Virus record (IMG/VR): IMGVR_UViG_3300037011_001068
Coordinates: 41,757 to 105,756 of that record
Source of the DNA: a virus
DNA length: 64,000 nt
Reading direction: 5' to 3' (one strand)
The notes beneath the pieces were generated by a model. The model ran no database searches. It was not told the origin of the DNA and saw only the letters and a list, made by a program, of their open reading frames with translations. This document shows, piece by piece, positions 16,047 through 22,409 of this stretch. Both the position numbers and the translations under genes were made by a program. The stretch's first letter is position 1. Every line of letters starts with the position of its first letter.

Positions 16047-16436
16047 ATGATACGCTACATTGATCGAGCCGTGATTTATTATCTGGATTGGGTAAGGGCT
16101 CAGGTGGAGGTTCCGGAGGCCTTCCAAGAGAGGGGTGTAGAGCCGCTAGATCCCGTGTTCTATTTTCCGGCGTATGAGGAATTTCCTGGACCGTGGGATA
16201 TTTTTCTTTATGCAAATAAGATTTTCTCTTTCCTCAGCGATCCCATCTACATCAATCCGAGAAAGATTCGATCCATGTCGGTTGGGGATCTGATTGCGCT
16301 CAAGTTTCGGAATGGCGAGACGGATGCCTTGCTTTGCGGCCTTACCGGGTGGAAATCCCTGGAAGGTAGCGGGTGGTTCGATCGGTTGGCAAATGGCGGT
16401 GGATTTAACTCCGCAGATTACGTTTGCACGCTTTGA
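16047..16436 (+). CDS. Hypothetical protein
   Basis: 129 residues from ATG with GCAGGAGG upstream; first gene of the transcript from operator-promoter copy 2. Aromatic-rich N-terminal half (VFYFPAYEEFPGPWDIF), then RSMSVGDLIAL and a TGWKSLE end, a pattern seen in small phage/plasmid proteins of unknown function. Confidence 0.65.
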   Translation: MIRYIDRAVIYYLDWVRAQVEVPEAFQERGVEPLDPVFYFPAYEEFPGPWDIFLYANKIFSFLSDPIYINPRKIRSMSVGDLIALKFRNGETDALLCGLTGWKSLEGSGWFDRLANGGGFNSADYVCTL

Positions 16437-16451
16437 AAGTGAGGTAAGAAG

Positions 16452-16643
16452 ATGTCATTTGAAAGTGAAATTGTGAAGTATTGCTTGACGTGCCAAAATA
16501 TAATTGCTGGACGCGATGGAAATCGTTGTGCTGTGCATCAAAATCTTTTGATTTTTCCTGATGACGCGTTAAAAGTGCCTCCACCTTGCGGTGGAAAAAG
16601 CTGGGTGATTCAGTCAGCCTTGGAGCTATTATGGCTAAAATAA
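16452..16643 (+). CDS. Small Cys-containing protein
   Basis: 63 residues from ATG with AGGTAAG upstream. CLTC...C...H...PPCGG spacing could form one metal site. A reverse TCCAGCAATT lies inside (16502). Overlaps the next gene. Confidence 0.55.
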   Translation: MSFESEIVKYCLTCQNIIAGRDGNRCAVHQNLLIFPDDALKVPPPCGGKSWVIQSALELLWLK

Positions 16644-16945
16644 ATGTGCTGGTGTTCGAGGTTGGGAGGGTAGGCGTGATTCGGGAGATTGAAAATGAGC
16701 TAAGCAGCTATCAGGAGGTGGTTGGGGGAGATATCGAAGGCTGGGGTTTCCCGGCAGCTATGGGCTACGCGGTGATATGTCGCGATTATGGGCGGTATGA
16801 GTGCCCTCCGAATCGGGTGATTCACGGGCTTGACATGATCTATGGCCCTTTCATGATCGTGAAGGTGGACTCTTCAGGGGACGAGGTTTCTATGAGTAAA
16901 ACGGAAGCGGTTTTTATCCTGAAGTTTTTTTTACAGGAGGGGTAA
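16631..16945 (+). CDS. DUF3846 domain protein
   Basis: 104 residues from ATG. Pattern INVLVFEVGRVGVIREI ... YQEVVGGDIEGW ... YECPPNRVIHG ... GPFMIV fits DUF3846, a small alpha/beta domain found in phages and mobile elements next to anti-restriction-type accessory genes. Function unknown. Confidence 0.75.
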   Translation: MAKINVLVFEVGRVGVIREIENELSSYQEVVGGDIEGWGFPAAMGYAVICRDYGRYECPPNRVIHGLDMIYGPFMIVKVDSSGDEVSMSKTEAVFILKFFLQEG

Positions 16946-16955
16946 GGAGAGGGTC

Positions 16956-17261
16956 ATGCTGAAGGACGCAAGGAAGCATTTAAAGACGTTGGGGGGCCTT
17001 CTGGGGGGTCCAAATCATGGTGCTGCGGTTGGCACCATGGCCATGGCAATGGAAGAGCTCTTGGAGGCTGTGGAGGCTCAGCAAGCGTTGTATGAGAAGA
17101 TTTGTAAGGTGGAATTTCTTTTTCAAGACCTCGACCGGCGGGTGCAGGTACTTGAGAGTGGGGAGCTTGAGGAGGGGATCTGCAAGATAGAGGATAAACT
17201 CGTTGCCAGGATCAAGGATCTAGAGCAGCGGTTGGCTGCTCTGGAAGGTTTGCATATCTAA
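16956..17261 (+). CDS. Coiled-coil small protein
   Basis: 101 residues from ATG. From residue 30 on, heptads of Leu/Ile with Glu/Lys (MEELLEAVEAQQALYEKI, VARIKDLEQRLAALE) predict a coiled coil. No family recognised. Confidence 0.65.
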   Translation: MLKDARKHLKTLGGLLGGPNHGAAVGTMAMAMEELLEAVEAQQALYEKICKVEFLFQDLDRRVQVLESGELEEGICKIEDKLVARIKDLEQRLAALEGLHI

Positions 17262-17272
17262 GGAGGTGAGGA

Positions 17273-17662
17273 ATGCTGACGGATAGGCCTAAATGCGTGT
17301 ACTGTGGGCGTGCTCTCTCCAGGTACACTCGAGGGTGGGTCCTTCGGGTTAACCGGCAAGAGGATGAGCCGATCGTGGGGCAGCAAGGGGTTCTTGAAAT
17401 TCTCAAGGTGCGAGAAAATGCCTATGGAAAATTCATACGTTACTGGAAGGGGGAACACGGTTTTCACGGGGATGGTTATTTTTGCTCTCAAAAATGCTTG
17501 CATGCATTTGCTTACGTTCTACTGGAATTTTTGGAAGTCAGCGCTGGAGATCATGAGTGGGATATTTCACGGGCGCTATTTATCGCGATTCGGGAAAAGC
17601 GAATGCCTGAGTTTATTCGGGAGGTTTGCGCTAAGGTGCGGAAGGAAAAAAATACTCCTTGA
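17273..17662 (+). CDS. Zinc-finger-like protein
   Basis: 129 residues from ATG with AAGGAGG upstream. CVYCGRAL near the N-terminus and YFCSQKC near residue 75 form a treble-clef-like Cys4 site. The C-terminal helix pair is basic. Possibly a DNA-binding accessory factor. Its stop codon overlaps the next promoter's -35 box. Confidence 0.65.
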   Translation: MLTDRPKCVYCGRALSRYTRGWVLRVNRQEDEPIVGQQGVLEILKVRENAYGKFIRYWKGEHGFHGDGYFCSQKCLHAFAYVLLEFLEVSAGDHEWDISRALFIAIREKRMPEFIREVCAKVRKEKNTP

Positions 17663-17688
17663 CATCGTAATACGATTCGTAGTATGAT
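17659..17688 (+). promoter_or_regulatory. Promoter with a different palindromic operator
   Basis: TTGACA (17659-17664), 18-bp spacer, TATGAT (17683-17688). Overlapping the -35 and spacer is ATCGTAATACGAT (17664-17676), a perfect palindrome with 6-bp arms about one base. The design copies the other operator-promoters but with an unrelated word, so a second repressor is implied. Drives 17728 onward. Confidence 0.7.
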
Positions 17689-17727
17689 TAGATCATGGGT
17701 CAAGGAGACCCAAAAAGGAGCGGAAAA

Positions 17728-17934
17728 ATGAAATGCGAATTTTGCTTGAATAGCGGAAAAATAGACCCTGATGATGCACTAGAGGCCGTTGAGAAGGTGT
17801 GGATGCATCGTCCATTCAGCACTCCCGATTGCCGATGGGTGCATCTCTGCCAGGAGTGCATGGACCAAGGGGCCGAGGATGAGGTGGACGAGAAATGCCC
17901 GTGTGGGCATGACTATAAGGAGGAGGGTCCATGA
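17728..17934 (+). CDS. Small Cys-rich zinc-binding protein
   Basis: 68 residues from ATG with AAAGGAG upstream (ATG 17695 lies upstream but has no ribosome site). CEFC ... LCQEC ... CPCGH gives four Cys pairs or knuckles. Overlaps the next gene as ATGA. Confidence 0.65.
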   Translation: MKCEFCLNSGKIDPDDALEAVEKVWMHRPFSTPDCRWVHLCQECMDQGAEDEVDEKCPCGHDYKEEGP

Positions 17935-18245
17935 CCACAAAAGAAAAACAGGTCCTATGCAAGGCTGAGGTCGTCTGGACACAGGCCTGCGATGCCTGGG
18001 AGGATGCCAGAGTGATATGGCGGCAAGAACGTGCGGACTGGGATGAGGCCAGAGTGGTATGGCGGCGAGCACGTTCCGCCAGGAGAGATGCAGGGCCCTG
18101 TCTAGAGGCAGAGGCCGCTTGGCGTCTAGCCCGGGGGATTTGGGCCCAGGTTTGCGACGCTTGGGTTGGAGCTGATGCCGTCTGGATCGAGGCCGAGACT
18201 GCCCTGGCCGAGGCCGAGGCCATCTGGATCGGAGCCGTGTTGTGA
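17931..18245 (+). CDS. Trp/Ala heptad-repeat protein
   Basis: 104 residues from ATG. Tryptophan recurs about every seven residues through most of the protein (VWTQACDAWEDARVIW, AWRLARGIWAQVCDAWV), with Ala and Glu/Arg between. It should form a long amphipathic helix or coil with a Trp stripe. An unusual composition; no family recognised. Confidence 0.6.
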   Translation: MTTKEKQVLCKAEVVWTQACDAWEDARVIWRQERADWDEARVVWRRARSARRDAGPCLEAEAAWRLARGIWAQVCDAWVGADAVWIEAETALAEAEAIWIGAVL

Positions 18246-18448
18246 CTGCCCGTGACGTGGTATGCGTTCGGCTCTCTTCCAAGGAGCGCTCGATCCTCGA
18301 GCGCCACGGGAGACAGCTCGCCGACCAGCTTCGGCGAGATCTCCATCTCATTTATGTGATCGAGGAGGCGGAGCGCAAAAAGAAGGAGAAGGGCGCTAGT
18401 AAATCGAGTTTGACTATCCAGGAGCTTCGGGATCTCCTGGATTTTTAG
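18242..18448 (+). CDS. Hypothetical small helical protein
   Basis: 68 residues from GTG overlapping the previous stop. Helical, with CVRLSSKERSILERHG at the N-terminus and a charged EEAERKKKEK run. Possibly a small DNA-binding helical protein. Confidence 0.55.
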   Translation: MTARDVVCVRLSSKERSILERHGRQLADQLRRDLHLIYVIEEAERKKKEKGASKSSLTIQELRDLLDF

Positions 18449-18463
18449 GAAAAGAGGTGAAGG

Positions 18464-18694
18464 ATGAACACAAAAGCGGAAGGTGACGCTATTGCAGAAG
18501 AAAGAGCAGAGTTTTTCAGGAGAGCGGAAGCGGAAGCTATTGCAGAAGAAAGAGCAGAGTTTTTCCTGAGAGCGGAAGCGGAGTATGACCGCACGCACCC
18601 TCCCATTCCCGGGCCGGGTCCGAGGGAGCGGCTCATTGTGGGGCGTCGTGCGCTCCCTACGGGGGATGGTGTGTCCGCGCAAACGAGGGATTGA
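18464..18694 (+). CDS. Hypothetical protein with 16-residue tandem duplication
   Basis: 76 residues from ATG. The unit AIAEERAEFF.RAEAE occurs twice in a row, then a Pro-rich linker (PPIPGPGP). The stop overlaps the following start by one base. Function unknown. Confidence 0.6.
   Translation: MNTKAEGDAIAEERAEFFRRAEAEAIAEERAEFFLRAEAEYDRTHPPIPGPGPRERLIVGRRALPTGDGVSAQTRD
18488..18583 (+). repeat. 48-bp tandem duplication
   Basis: Two adjacent 48-bp units (18488-18535 and 18536-18583) beginning GCTATTGCAGAAG and differing at about three bases. The near identity suggests a recent slippage or duplication inside the gene at 18464. Confidence 0.85.
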
Positions 18695-19686
18695 TGGCTA
18701 TGTCACATACAAGACCAGTTGAGCTCATGCGAGCAATGGCAGAGAAATATCCCAATGCATGGAAGGAGTATGCGGACTTTCGGGCGCGTAAAGGCTCCCC
18801 AGATTTCGATGATTGGCCATCGTGGTGCTGGGTGCCCCTTCATGGCGCTTATGCGATCATTTCTGGAGGGGGTGATGAAAAAGTGCCAGATACAATGTTA
18901 AACGACGTATCAATCCTTGGGGCTGTTGCGGCCTGGAGGCAAACCCAAGGTGTTTATCATATTGATGTTGATCTAGCATTAGAGCTTCTTGAAGTTCCAT
19001 TCTCTGGTGAAATTCCTTCCGAGGTTCTTTTTTGCCTTCCGGAATGGTGTGTGTATGTTGAGCTAAGTGAAGAGGTTTCTTTTTTTGCTCATCTCGATTG
19101 GGATGTCAGTGAGCAACATGCAGAGTTACGGGTTGTTTTATTGAGGAGCGATCGTAAACCTATGCCTATTGTTGCTCATATTTATTCTAAATCAACAATT
19201 GAGGAAATGGTCATTGGCACGGAGAGAGAAATAGAGAAGTTGGGTCTCATGGTTGATGCGGTTAGAAATTTACGCGATCACATCATTTGTACTTTGCGTA
19301 CTATTATTCCTGTGCTTCTTTATCTCTGTTCAGATAAGCCTGATATAATCGATCGTGCTGGAAAGAGGAGAAAGCCGGGTCCTCCTCCACCTGTATCAAC
19401 CGCTACTGGACATAAGTTCTTTCCGCCTGCAAATCCAACGCAATGGGATGTTGGATATAAGGTAGGAGCGGTGTTAAGAAGTCACAAGGCAGCAGAGTCA
19501 ATTCGAGGAGAGGGAACGCATGCGTCACCGAAGCCCCATGTCAGGCGAGCGCATTGGCACTCTTACTGGACAGGCCCTCGGGACGATCTTGAGAAGCGAA
19601 GTATCGTGCTGAAATGGATACATCCTCTCCTGGTAGGAGGCGATAAGATCATTCCCACGGTTTATCAGGTAAAGAAGGATCCTTAG
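18694..19686 (+). CDS. AcrVA2-like protein (candidate anti-CRISPR)
   Basis: 330 residues (ATG 18694; ATG 18700 possible). Three blocks match my recollection of AcrVA2, the Cas12a inhibitor from Moraxella: CLPEWCVYVEL (compare LPDWCVYVDI), IIPVLLYLCSDKPDI (compare LLPYLLWLCVAEPDI) and PHVRRAHWHSYWTGP (compare PHIRRGHWHGYWQG), in the same order and with similar total length. AcrVA2 acts by targeting cas12a mRNA through the nascent Cas12a peptide. The middle of the gene (18.9-19.4 kb) is visibly AT-richer than its neighbours, suggesting transfer. AcrVA2-like genes are widespread, so a role other than Cas12a inhibition is possible. Confidence 0.75.
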   Translation: MAMSHTRPVELMRAMAEKYPNAWKEYADFRARKGSPDFDDWPSWCWVPLHGAYAIISGGGDEKVPDTMLNDVSILGAVAAWRQTQGVYHIDVDLALELLEVPFSGEIPSEVLFCLPEWCVYVELSEEVSFFAHLDWDVSEQHAELRVVLLRSDRKPMPIVAHIYSKSTIEEMVIGTEREIEKLGLMVDAVRNLRDHIICTLRTIIPVLLYLCSDKPDIIDRAGKRRKPGPPPPVSTATGHKFFPPANPTQWDVGYKVGAVLRSHKAAESIRGEGTHASPKPHVRRAHWHSYWTGPRDDLEKRSIVLKWIHPLLVGGDKIIPTVYQVKKDP

Positions 19687-19712
19687 GAGTTTCTGGATCG
19701 GGAGCCTAGGGA
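19680..19712. terminator. Possible bidirectional hairpin between convergent genes
   Basis: TCCTTAGG (19680-19687) pairs with CCTAGGGA (19705-19712) with one G-T pair, between the ends of the AcrVA2-like gene and the minus-strand RHH gene. T-tracts are weak on both sides. Confidence 0.35.
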
Positions 19713-20009
19713 TTAGAGATTCTTTTCCACGATACATTCAATAATGGATACCATGGGGACTCCTTTCTCCGCGGCTGCTAAGCGCAGCCGTTTATGGAGC
19801 TCGGCAGAGATATCGAGCGTGACCCGGCGGACTTCGCGTTTGCTGGGTTTTTTTTGTGGAGAAGAATTTATGGACGAGAATTTGACCTCTTCGGGTTTTG
19901 CGAGTGCTGCGGGCTCTGCGGGCTCTGCGGTATCCAAGGGAACCTCGGTGCCTTGCACCCAGGAGTCGGCGGAGGCCTTCGGGGGGATGATGATTTTTTT
20001 CTGGGTCAT
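19713..20009 (-). CDS. Ribbon-helix-helix partition/regulatory protein
   Basis: 98 residues, start ATG overlapping the ParA stop. A disordered Pro/Ala/Glu N-terminus is followed by [20 protein letters not shown], the beta strand plus helix of a MetJ/Arc or ParG/Omega-type RHH fold. In type Ib partition systems the small RHH partner binds the centromere, represses the operon and stimulates ParA. It is the best candidate in the window for recognising the inverted repeat upstream of parA. Confidence 0.75.
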   Translation of the reverse strand: MTQKKIIIPPKASADSWVQGTEVPLDTAEPAEPAALAKPEEVKFSSINSSPQKKPSKREVRRVTLDISAELHKRLRLAAAEKGVPMVSIIECIVEKNL

Positions 20010-20644
20010 GACATGTACCCTTTCACGATTTCTGAGAGTACGGCGAGGATTTCTTGGGCGGCCTTGTTGTCGTCGGTCAGCGGTTGCTCCAAGACCGTGC
20101 TTCCAGAGCTCGCGGTTTCAGCAAAGCTGACCCGCTGGCAAATAGAGGCTGCAAGGACAGGGAGCTGGTATTCCGCGAGAGCGCTTGCCACGTCTCGTCC
20201 AATTGCGGTTCCGACGATTTTTCTGTTCACCACGAAGGCGCATTTCATTTTGGGGTTGTAGATGGCTGCTTCTTTGGCGAGATTCACTACGTCCTGAGCG
20301 GCCCATACGTCGTAGGGGGAGGGCTGGACGGGGATCAAGATGAGGGCGGAGGCGAGCATGGCGCTCCGCACAAGTTCTGTGGTCCGTGGGGGTCCGTCCA
20401 CGATGACGTGATCATACCCTTTTGCGATGCCGTCGAGGTCTCGGTGGAGGACCGGTCGATCCATCGCGACGACCGAGAAGAGGGGCGCGATTTGGCGGGT
20501 GGCGAGCCAATCCCGGGCGCTCCCTTGGGGGTCCGCGTCCACGAGGAGGACTTTGTGGTGCCGGAGCGCGAGCCCGGTTGCGAGGTGGAGAGCGACGGTG
20601 GTTTTTCCGACGCCTCCCTTTTGGTTCAAAATAGCGATGTGCAT
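20006..20644 (-). CDS. parA: ParA partition ATPase
   Basis: 212 residues from ATG with AAAGGAG six bases upstream; the open frame extends further upstream but that part is not ParA-like. Deviant Walker A KGGVGKTT at about residues 10-17, DADPQGSA near 40, and VIVDGPPR near 82. The short length without an N-terminal HTH fits type Ib ParA. With the RHH gene it would segregate an extrachromosomal prophage. Only minus-strand operon in the window. Confidence 0.92.
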   Translation of the reverse strand: MHIAILNQKGGVGKTTVALHLATGLALRHHKVLLVDADPQGSARDWLATRQIAPLFSVVAMDRPVLHRDLDGIAKGYDHVIVDGPPRTTELVRSAMLASALILIPVQPSPYDVWAAQDVVNLAKEAAIYNPKMKCAFVVNRKIVGTAIGRDVASALAEYQLPVLAASICQRVSFAETASSGSTVLEQPLTDDNKAAQEILAVLSEIVKGYMS

Positions 20645-20675
20645 GATTACTCCTTTCAGTGGTACAGTAAATCCA

Positions 20676-20697
20676 GAAATCCAGTATTCTGGATTTC
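20676..20697. promoter_or_regulatory. Inverted repeat upstream of parA (operator or centromere)
   Basis: GAAATCCAG (20676-20684), TATT, CTGGATTTC (20689-20697): perfect 9-bp arms, starting 32 bases before the parA start codon. It overlaps a one-mismatch copy of the dispersed word (TCCAGAAATC, 20672-20681). Expected position for RHH autoregulation and/or a parS site. Confidence 0.75.
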
Positions 20698-20746
20698 CGG
20701 GTGCTAGGTGTATCGGAGCGCGTTCTTGGAAGCAAGGAAATAATGC

Positions 20747-20775
20747 TTGACATAGGAGGCAATTTGCCTCATAGT
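20747..20775 (+). promoter_or_regulatory. Promoter with palindromic operator, copy 3
   Basis: TTGACA (20747-20752), 17-bp spacer, CATAGT (20770-20775). GAGGCAATTTGCCTC at 20756-20770 is identical to the 8151 copy, and the flanking CTTGACATAG is also identical. Drives 20801 onward, divergent from parA. Confidence 0.8.
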
Positions 20776-20800
20776 GAAGGATGAGGTAAAGGAGGCGACC

Positions 20801-21178
20801 ATGAAGCGGTATCGGACGATTGAAGAGGTGACGGTCCAGCGGTGGTATTACGTGGCGGATGGCGCTGTGGACCATATCTGTCAGCAGTCGGAAGTGATGG
20901 GCCCCTACTCGTGCCGGCCGGACAAGTCGGAAGAGATGGCTATTCGGTGGGTGGATGCGGATGGGTATCTCTACATTGAGCAACCTCAGTATAAGTGGAG
21001 GATCGTGGCTCGTTACAAGCAGTGGATTGGGAAGAGCGATCCAAGTAATTTTGGACAGTTTTTTGTCTATTCTAATGATCCTTCGTGGTTGCACGAACAC
21101 GCGAACAAGTTAAAATCTCGCGGACACAAAGTATACCGAATAGAGAAGGTTCTTTACATAGGAAGAGGTGTTTCATGA
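20801..21178 (+). CDS. Hypothetical protein
   Basis: 125 residues from ATG with AAAGGAGG upstream; first gene under operator-promoter copy 3. Aromatic-rich alpha/beta sequence ([16 protein letters not shown]). No family recognised. Confidence 0.65.
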   Translation: MKRYRTIEEVTVQRWYYVADGAVDHICQQSEVMGPYSCRPDKSEEMAIRWVDADGYLYIEQPQYKWRIVARYKQWIGKSDPSNFGQFFVYSNDPSWLHEHANKLKSRGHKVYRIEKVLYIGRGVS

Positions 21179-21447
21179 AACGAGAACAGGCGAAAAAGAT
21201 GTCGGGTGTGCATTTAGAGGAGTATCTGGATGCGTTTCACCAGGAGACTTCACTGCGATTATCAAAGGCGGAGTTTCAGCGCGTGCTGGAAGAATTCTTT
21301 TTCCTAACATTTGATGCTTATGTTGGCGGAGAGGGGGATCGAGCGGAGGCTTGGGATAAGTTCGAGAAATGGTTATGGGGAAAAAATACGAATATATCGC
21401 CGATTGCGGTATTTCGGGCAGTGGATAATGTGGATTCCTACACGTAA
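21175..21447 (+). CDS. Hypothetical helical protein
   Basis: 90 residues from ATG overlapping the previous TGA. Helical and acidic (FQRVLEEFFFLTFDAYV). No family recognised. Confidence 0.6.
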   Translation: MKREQAKKMSGVHLEEYLDAFHQETSLRLSKAEFQRVLEEFFFLTFDAYVGGEGDRAEAWDKFEKWLWGKNTNISPIAVFRAVDNVDSYT

Positions 21448-21466
21448 AACGTAAAGGAGGTTTCTA

Positions 21467-21715
21467 ATGACATTGAAAGAAATTTTGAAGCACGCACGCA
21501 TGCTGGCTTTTGCGGGTGCGGAAAGCCTGCAATCGTTGGATGAAGTTGAGATGCTCGGTGATTAGCATTTGGAAATTTTGGAGCTTGCGGTGGAGGACCT
21601 CGGACGCGCGAAGGAGGAAATCGAGGTTCTTCTGGGGAGGATTCGGAAAGAATGCGAGGGCGCTTTTACCGACGCGGCAACGCGGACTGGAATGTACGAT
21701 CGCGACGAGGGTTGA
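21467..21715 (+). pseudogene. Coiled-coil-like small gene with in-frame TAG
   Basis: ATG 21467 follows AAAGGAGG. Thirty-two codons on there is a TAG (21563-21565); the same frame then continues for 49 codons to TGA 21713 as a Glu/Leu-rich helix (LEILELAVEDLGRAKEE). Both parts look like one helical protein. A CAG or TGG to TAG change would explain it. Confidence 0.55.
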
Positions 21716-21719
21716 GGCT

Positions 21720-22409
21720 ATGCGGATTGATCTTCACATCCACACCCAGGGAAGCGATGGCATCGGGAGGCCTTCGGAGATTGCCGAGGCGGCGGTCCGG
21801 GCTGGGCTCGAGGGGATTGCCATCACGGACCACCATCGCACACGGACTAAGGCGGGCGAGCAAGTGGCGGAGGCGTGCCGGGCGCGAGGCCTTCTCGTGG
21901 TCCGCGGGGCGGAGTATTCGGCAGCCGAGGGGCATGTTTTGGTTTTCGGGGTGGCAATGGAGGACCTCGCTTTTGGGTTCTATGCCCCCATGCAGACCGT
22001 GATTCAGCGGGCATGGGAAGCCGGTGGGGTGGCTATCCCGGCTCACCCCTACCACGGATACCGTTCTTGCCTTGGGAGTGGTCTAGCGGCCCTCTCTGGC
22101 CTTGTGGCGGTGGAGACCTTCAACGGCCAGGTGGAGACTCGTTCCCCGGAGGAAAATTGGATGGCTCGGGTGGCGGCGCAGGCGATGGGCCTTCCAGGGG
22201 TGGGCGGGAGCGACGCTCATTTTCCTCTGGCTGTGGGGCGATGCTTTACCCACTTCCAGGGGCAATTTCTGGACGCTCGGCAGGTAGTGGCGGCACTTCG
22301 GGGAGGGCAAGGATTCTTGGCTTGCGCCAGAGTGCTGGACAAGTCCGCAATTTTGAAGCAAAACAAAAGGTATGGACGTGCAATTCTCAGTAAAAAGAAA
22401 GCCAGTTGA
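21720..22409 (+). CDS. PHP-domain phosphoesterase
   Basis: 229 residues from ATG. PHP motifs in order: DLHIHT (H6, H8), AITDHH, GAEYS, PAHPYH and GGSDAHF. The fold uses a tri-metal site to hydrolyse phosphoesters; relatives include YciV/RNase AM-type nucleases and DNA polymerase-associated PHP domains. A nucleotide or nucleic-acid 5' processing role is likely. Its 3' end overlaps the terminase start by 38 bases. Confidence 0.85.
   Translation: MRIDLHIHTQGSDGIGRPSEIAEAAVRAGLEGIAITDHHRTRTKAGEQVAEACRARGLLVVRGAEYSAAEGHVLVFGVAMEDLAFGFYAPMQTVIQRAWEAGGVAIPAHPYHGYRSCLGSGLAALSGLVAVETFNGQVETRSPEENWMARVAAQAMGLPGVGGSDAHFPLAVGRCFTHFQGQFLDARQVVAALRGGQGFLACARVLDKSAILKQNKRYGRAILSKKKAS

Larger units (their letters stand above)
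10915..16511. repeat. Dense cluster of the dispersed word TCCAGMAATT
   Basis: Exact copies on + at 10915, 11314, 11901, 12278, 12553, 12778, 13130, 13394, 13921, 14764 and 15985; reverse copies at 11941, 15324 and 16502; a one-mismatch copy at 11440. That is 14 exact sites in 5.6 kb, against 42 in the whole window. Most lie in gaps or at gene ends, just before the next ribosome site. Two copies sit in a 29-bp block (11895-11923 and 12547-12575) that differs at one base. Confidence 0.9.

Noticed and set aside
18488-18583. Start of a CRISPR or satellite array
   Set aside because: Only two adjacent units inside a gene, no spacers. No CRISPR array seen anywhere in the window.
20645-21100. Upstream extension of the parA frame
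   Set aside because: Not ParA-like, crosses the inverted repeat and a + strand promoter; ATG 20644 has an excellent ribosome site.
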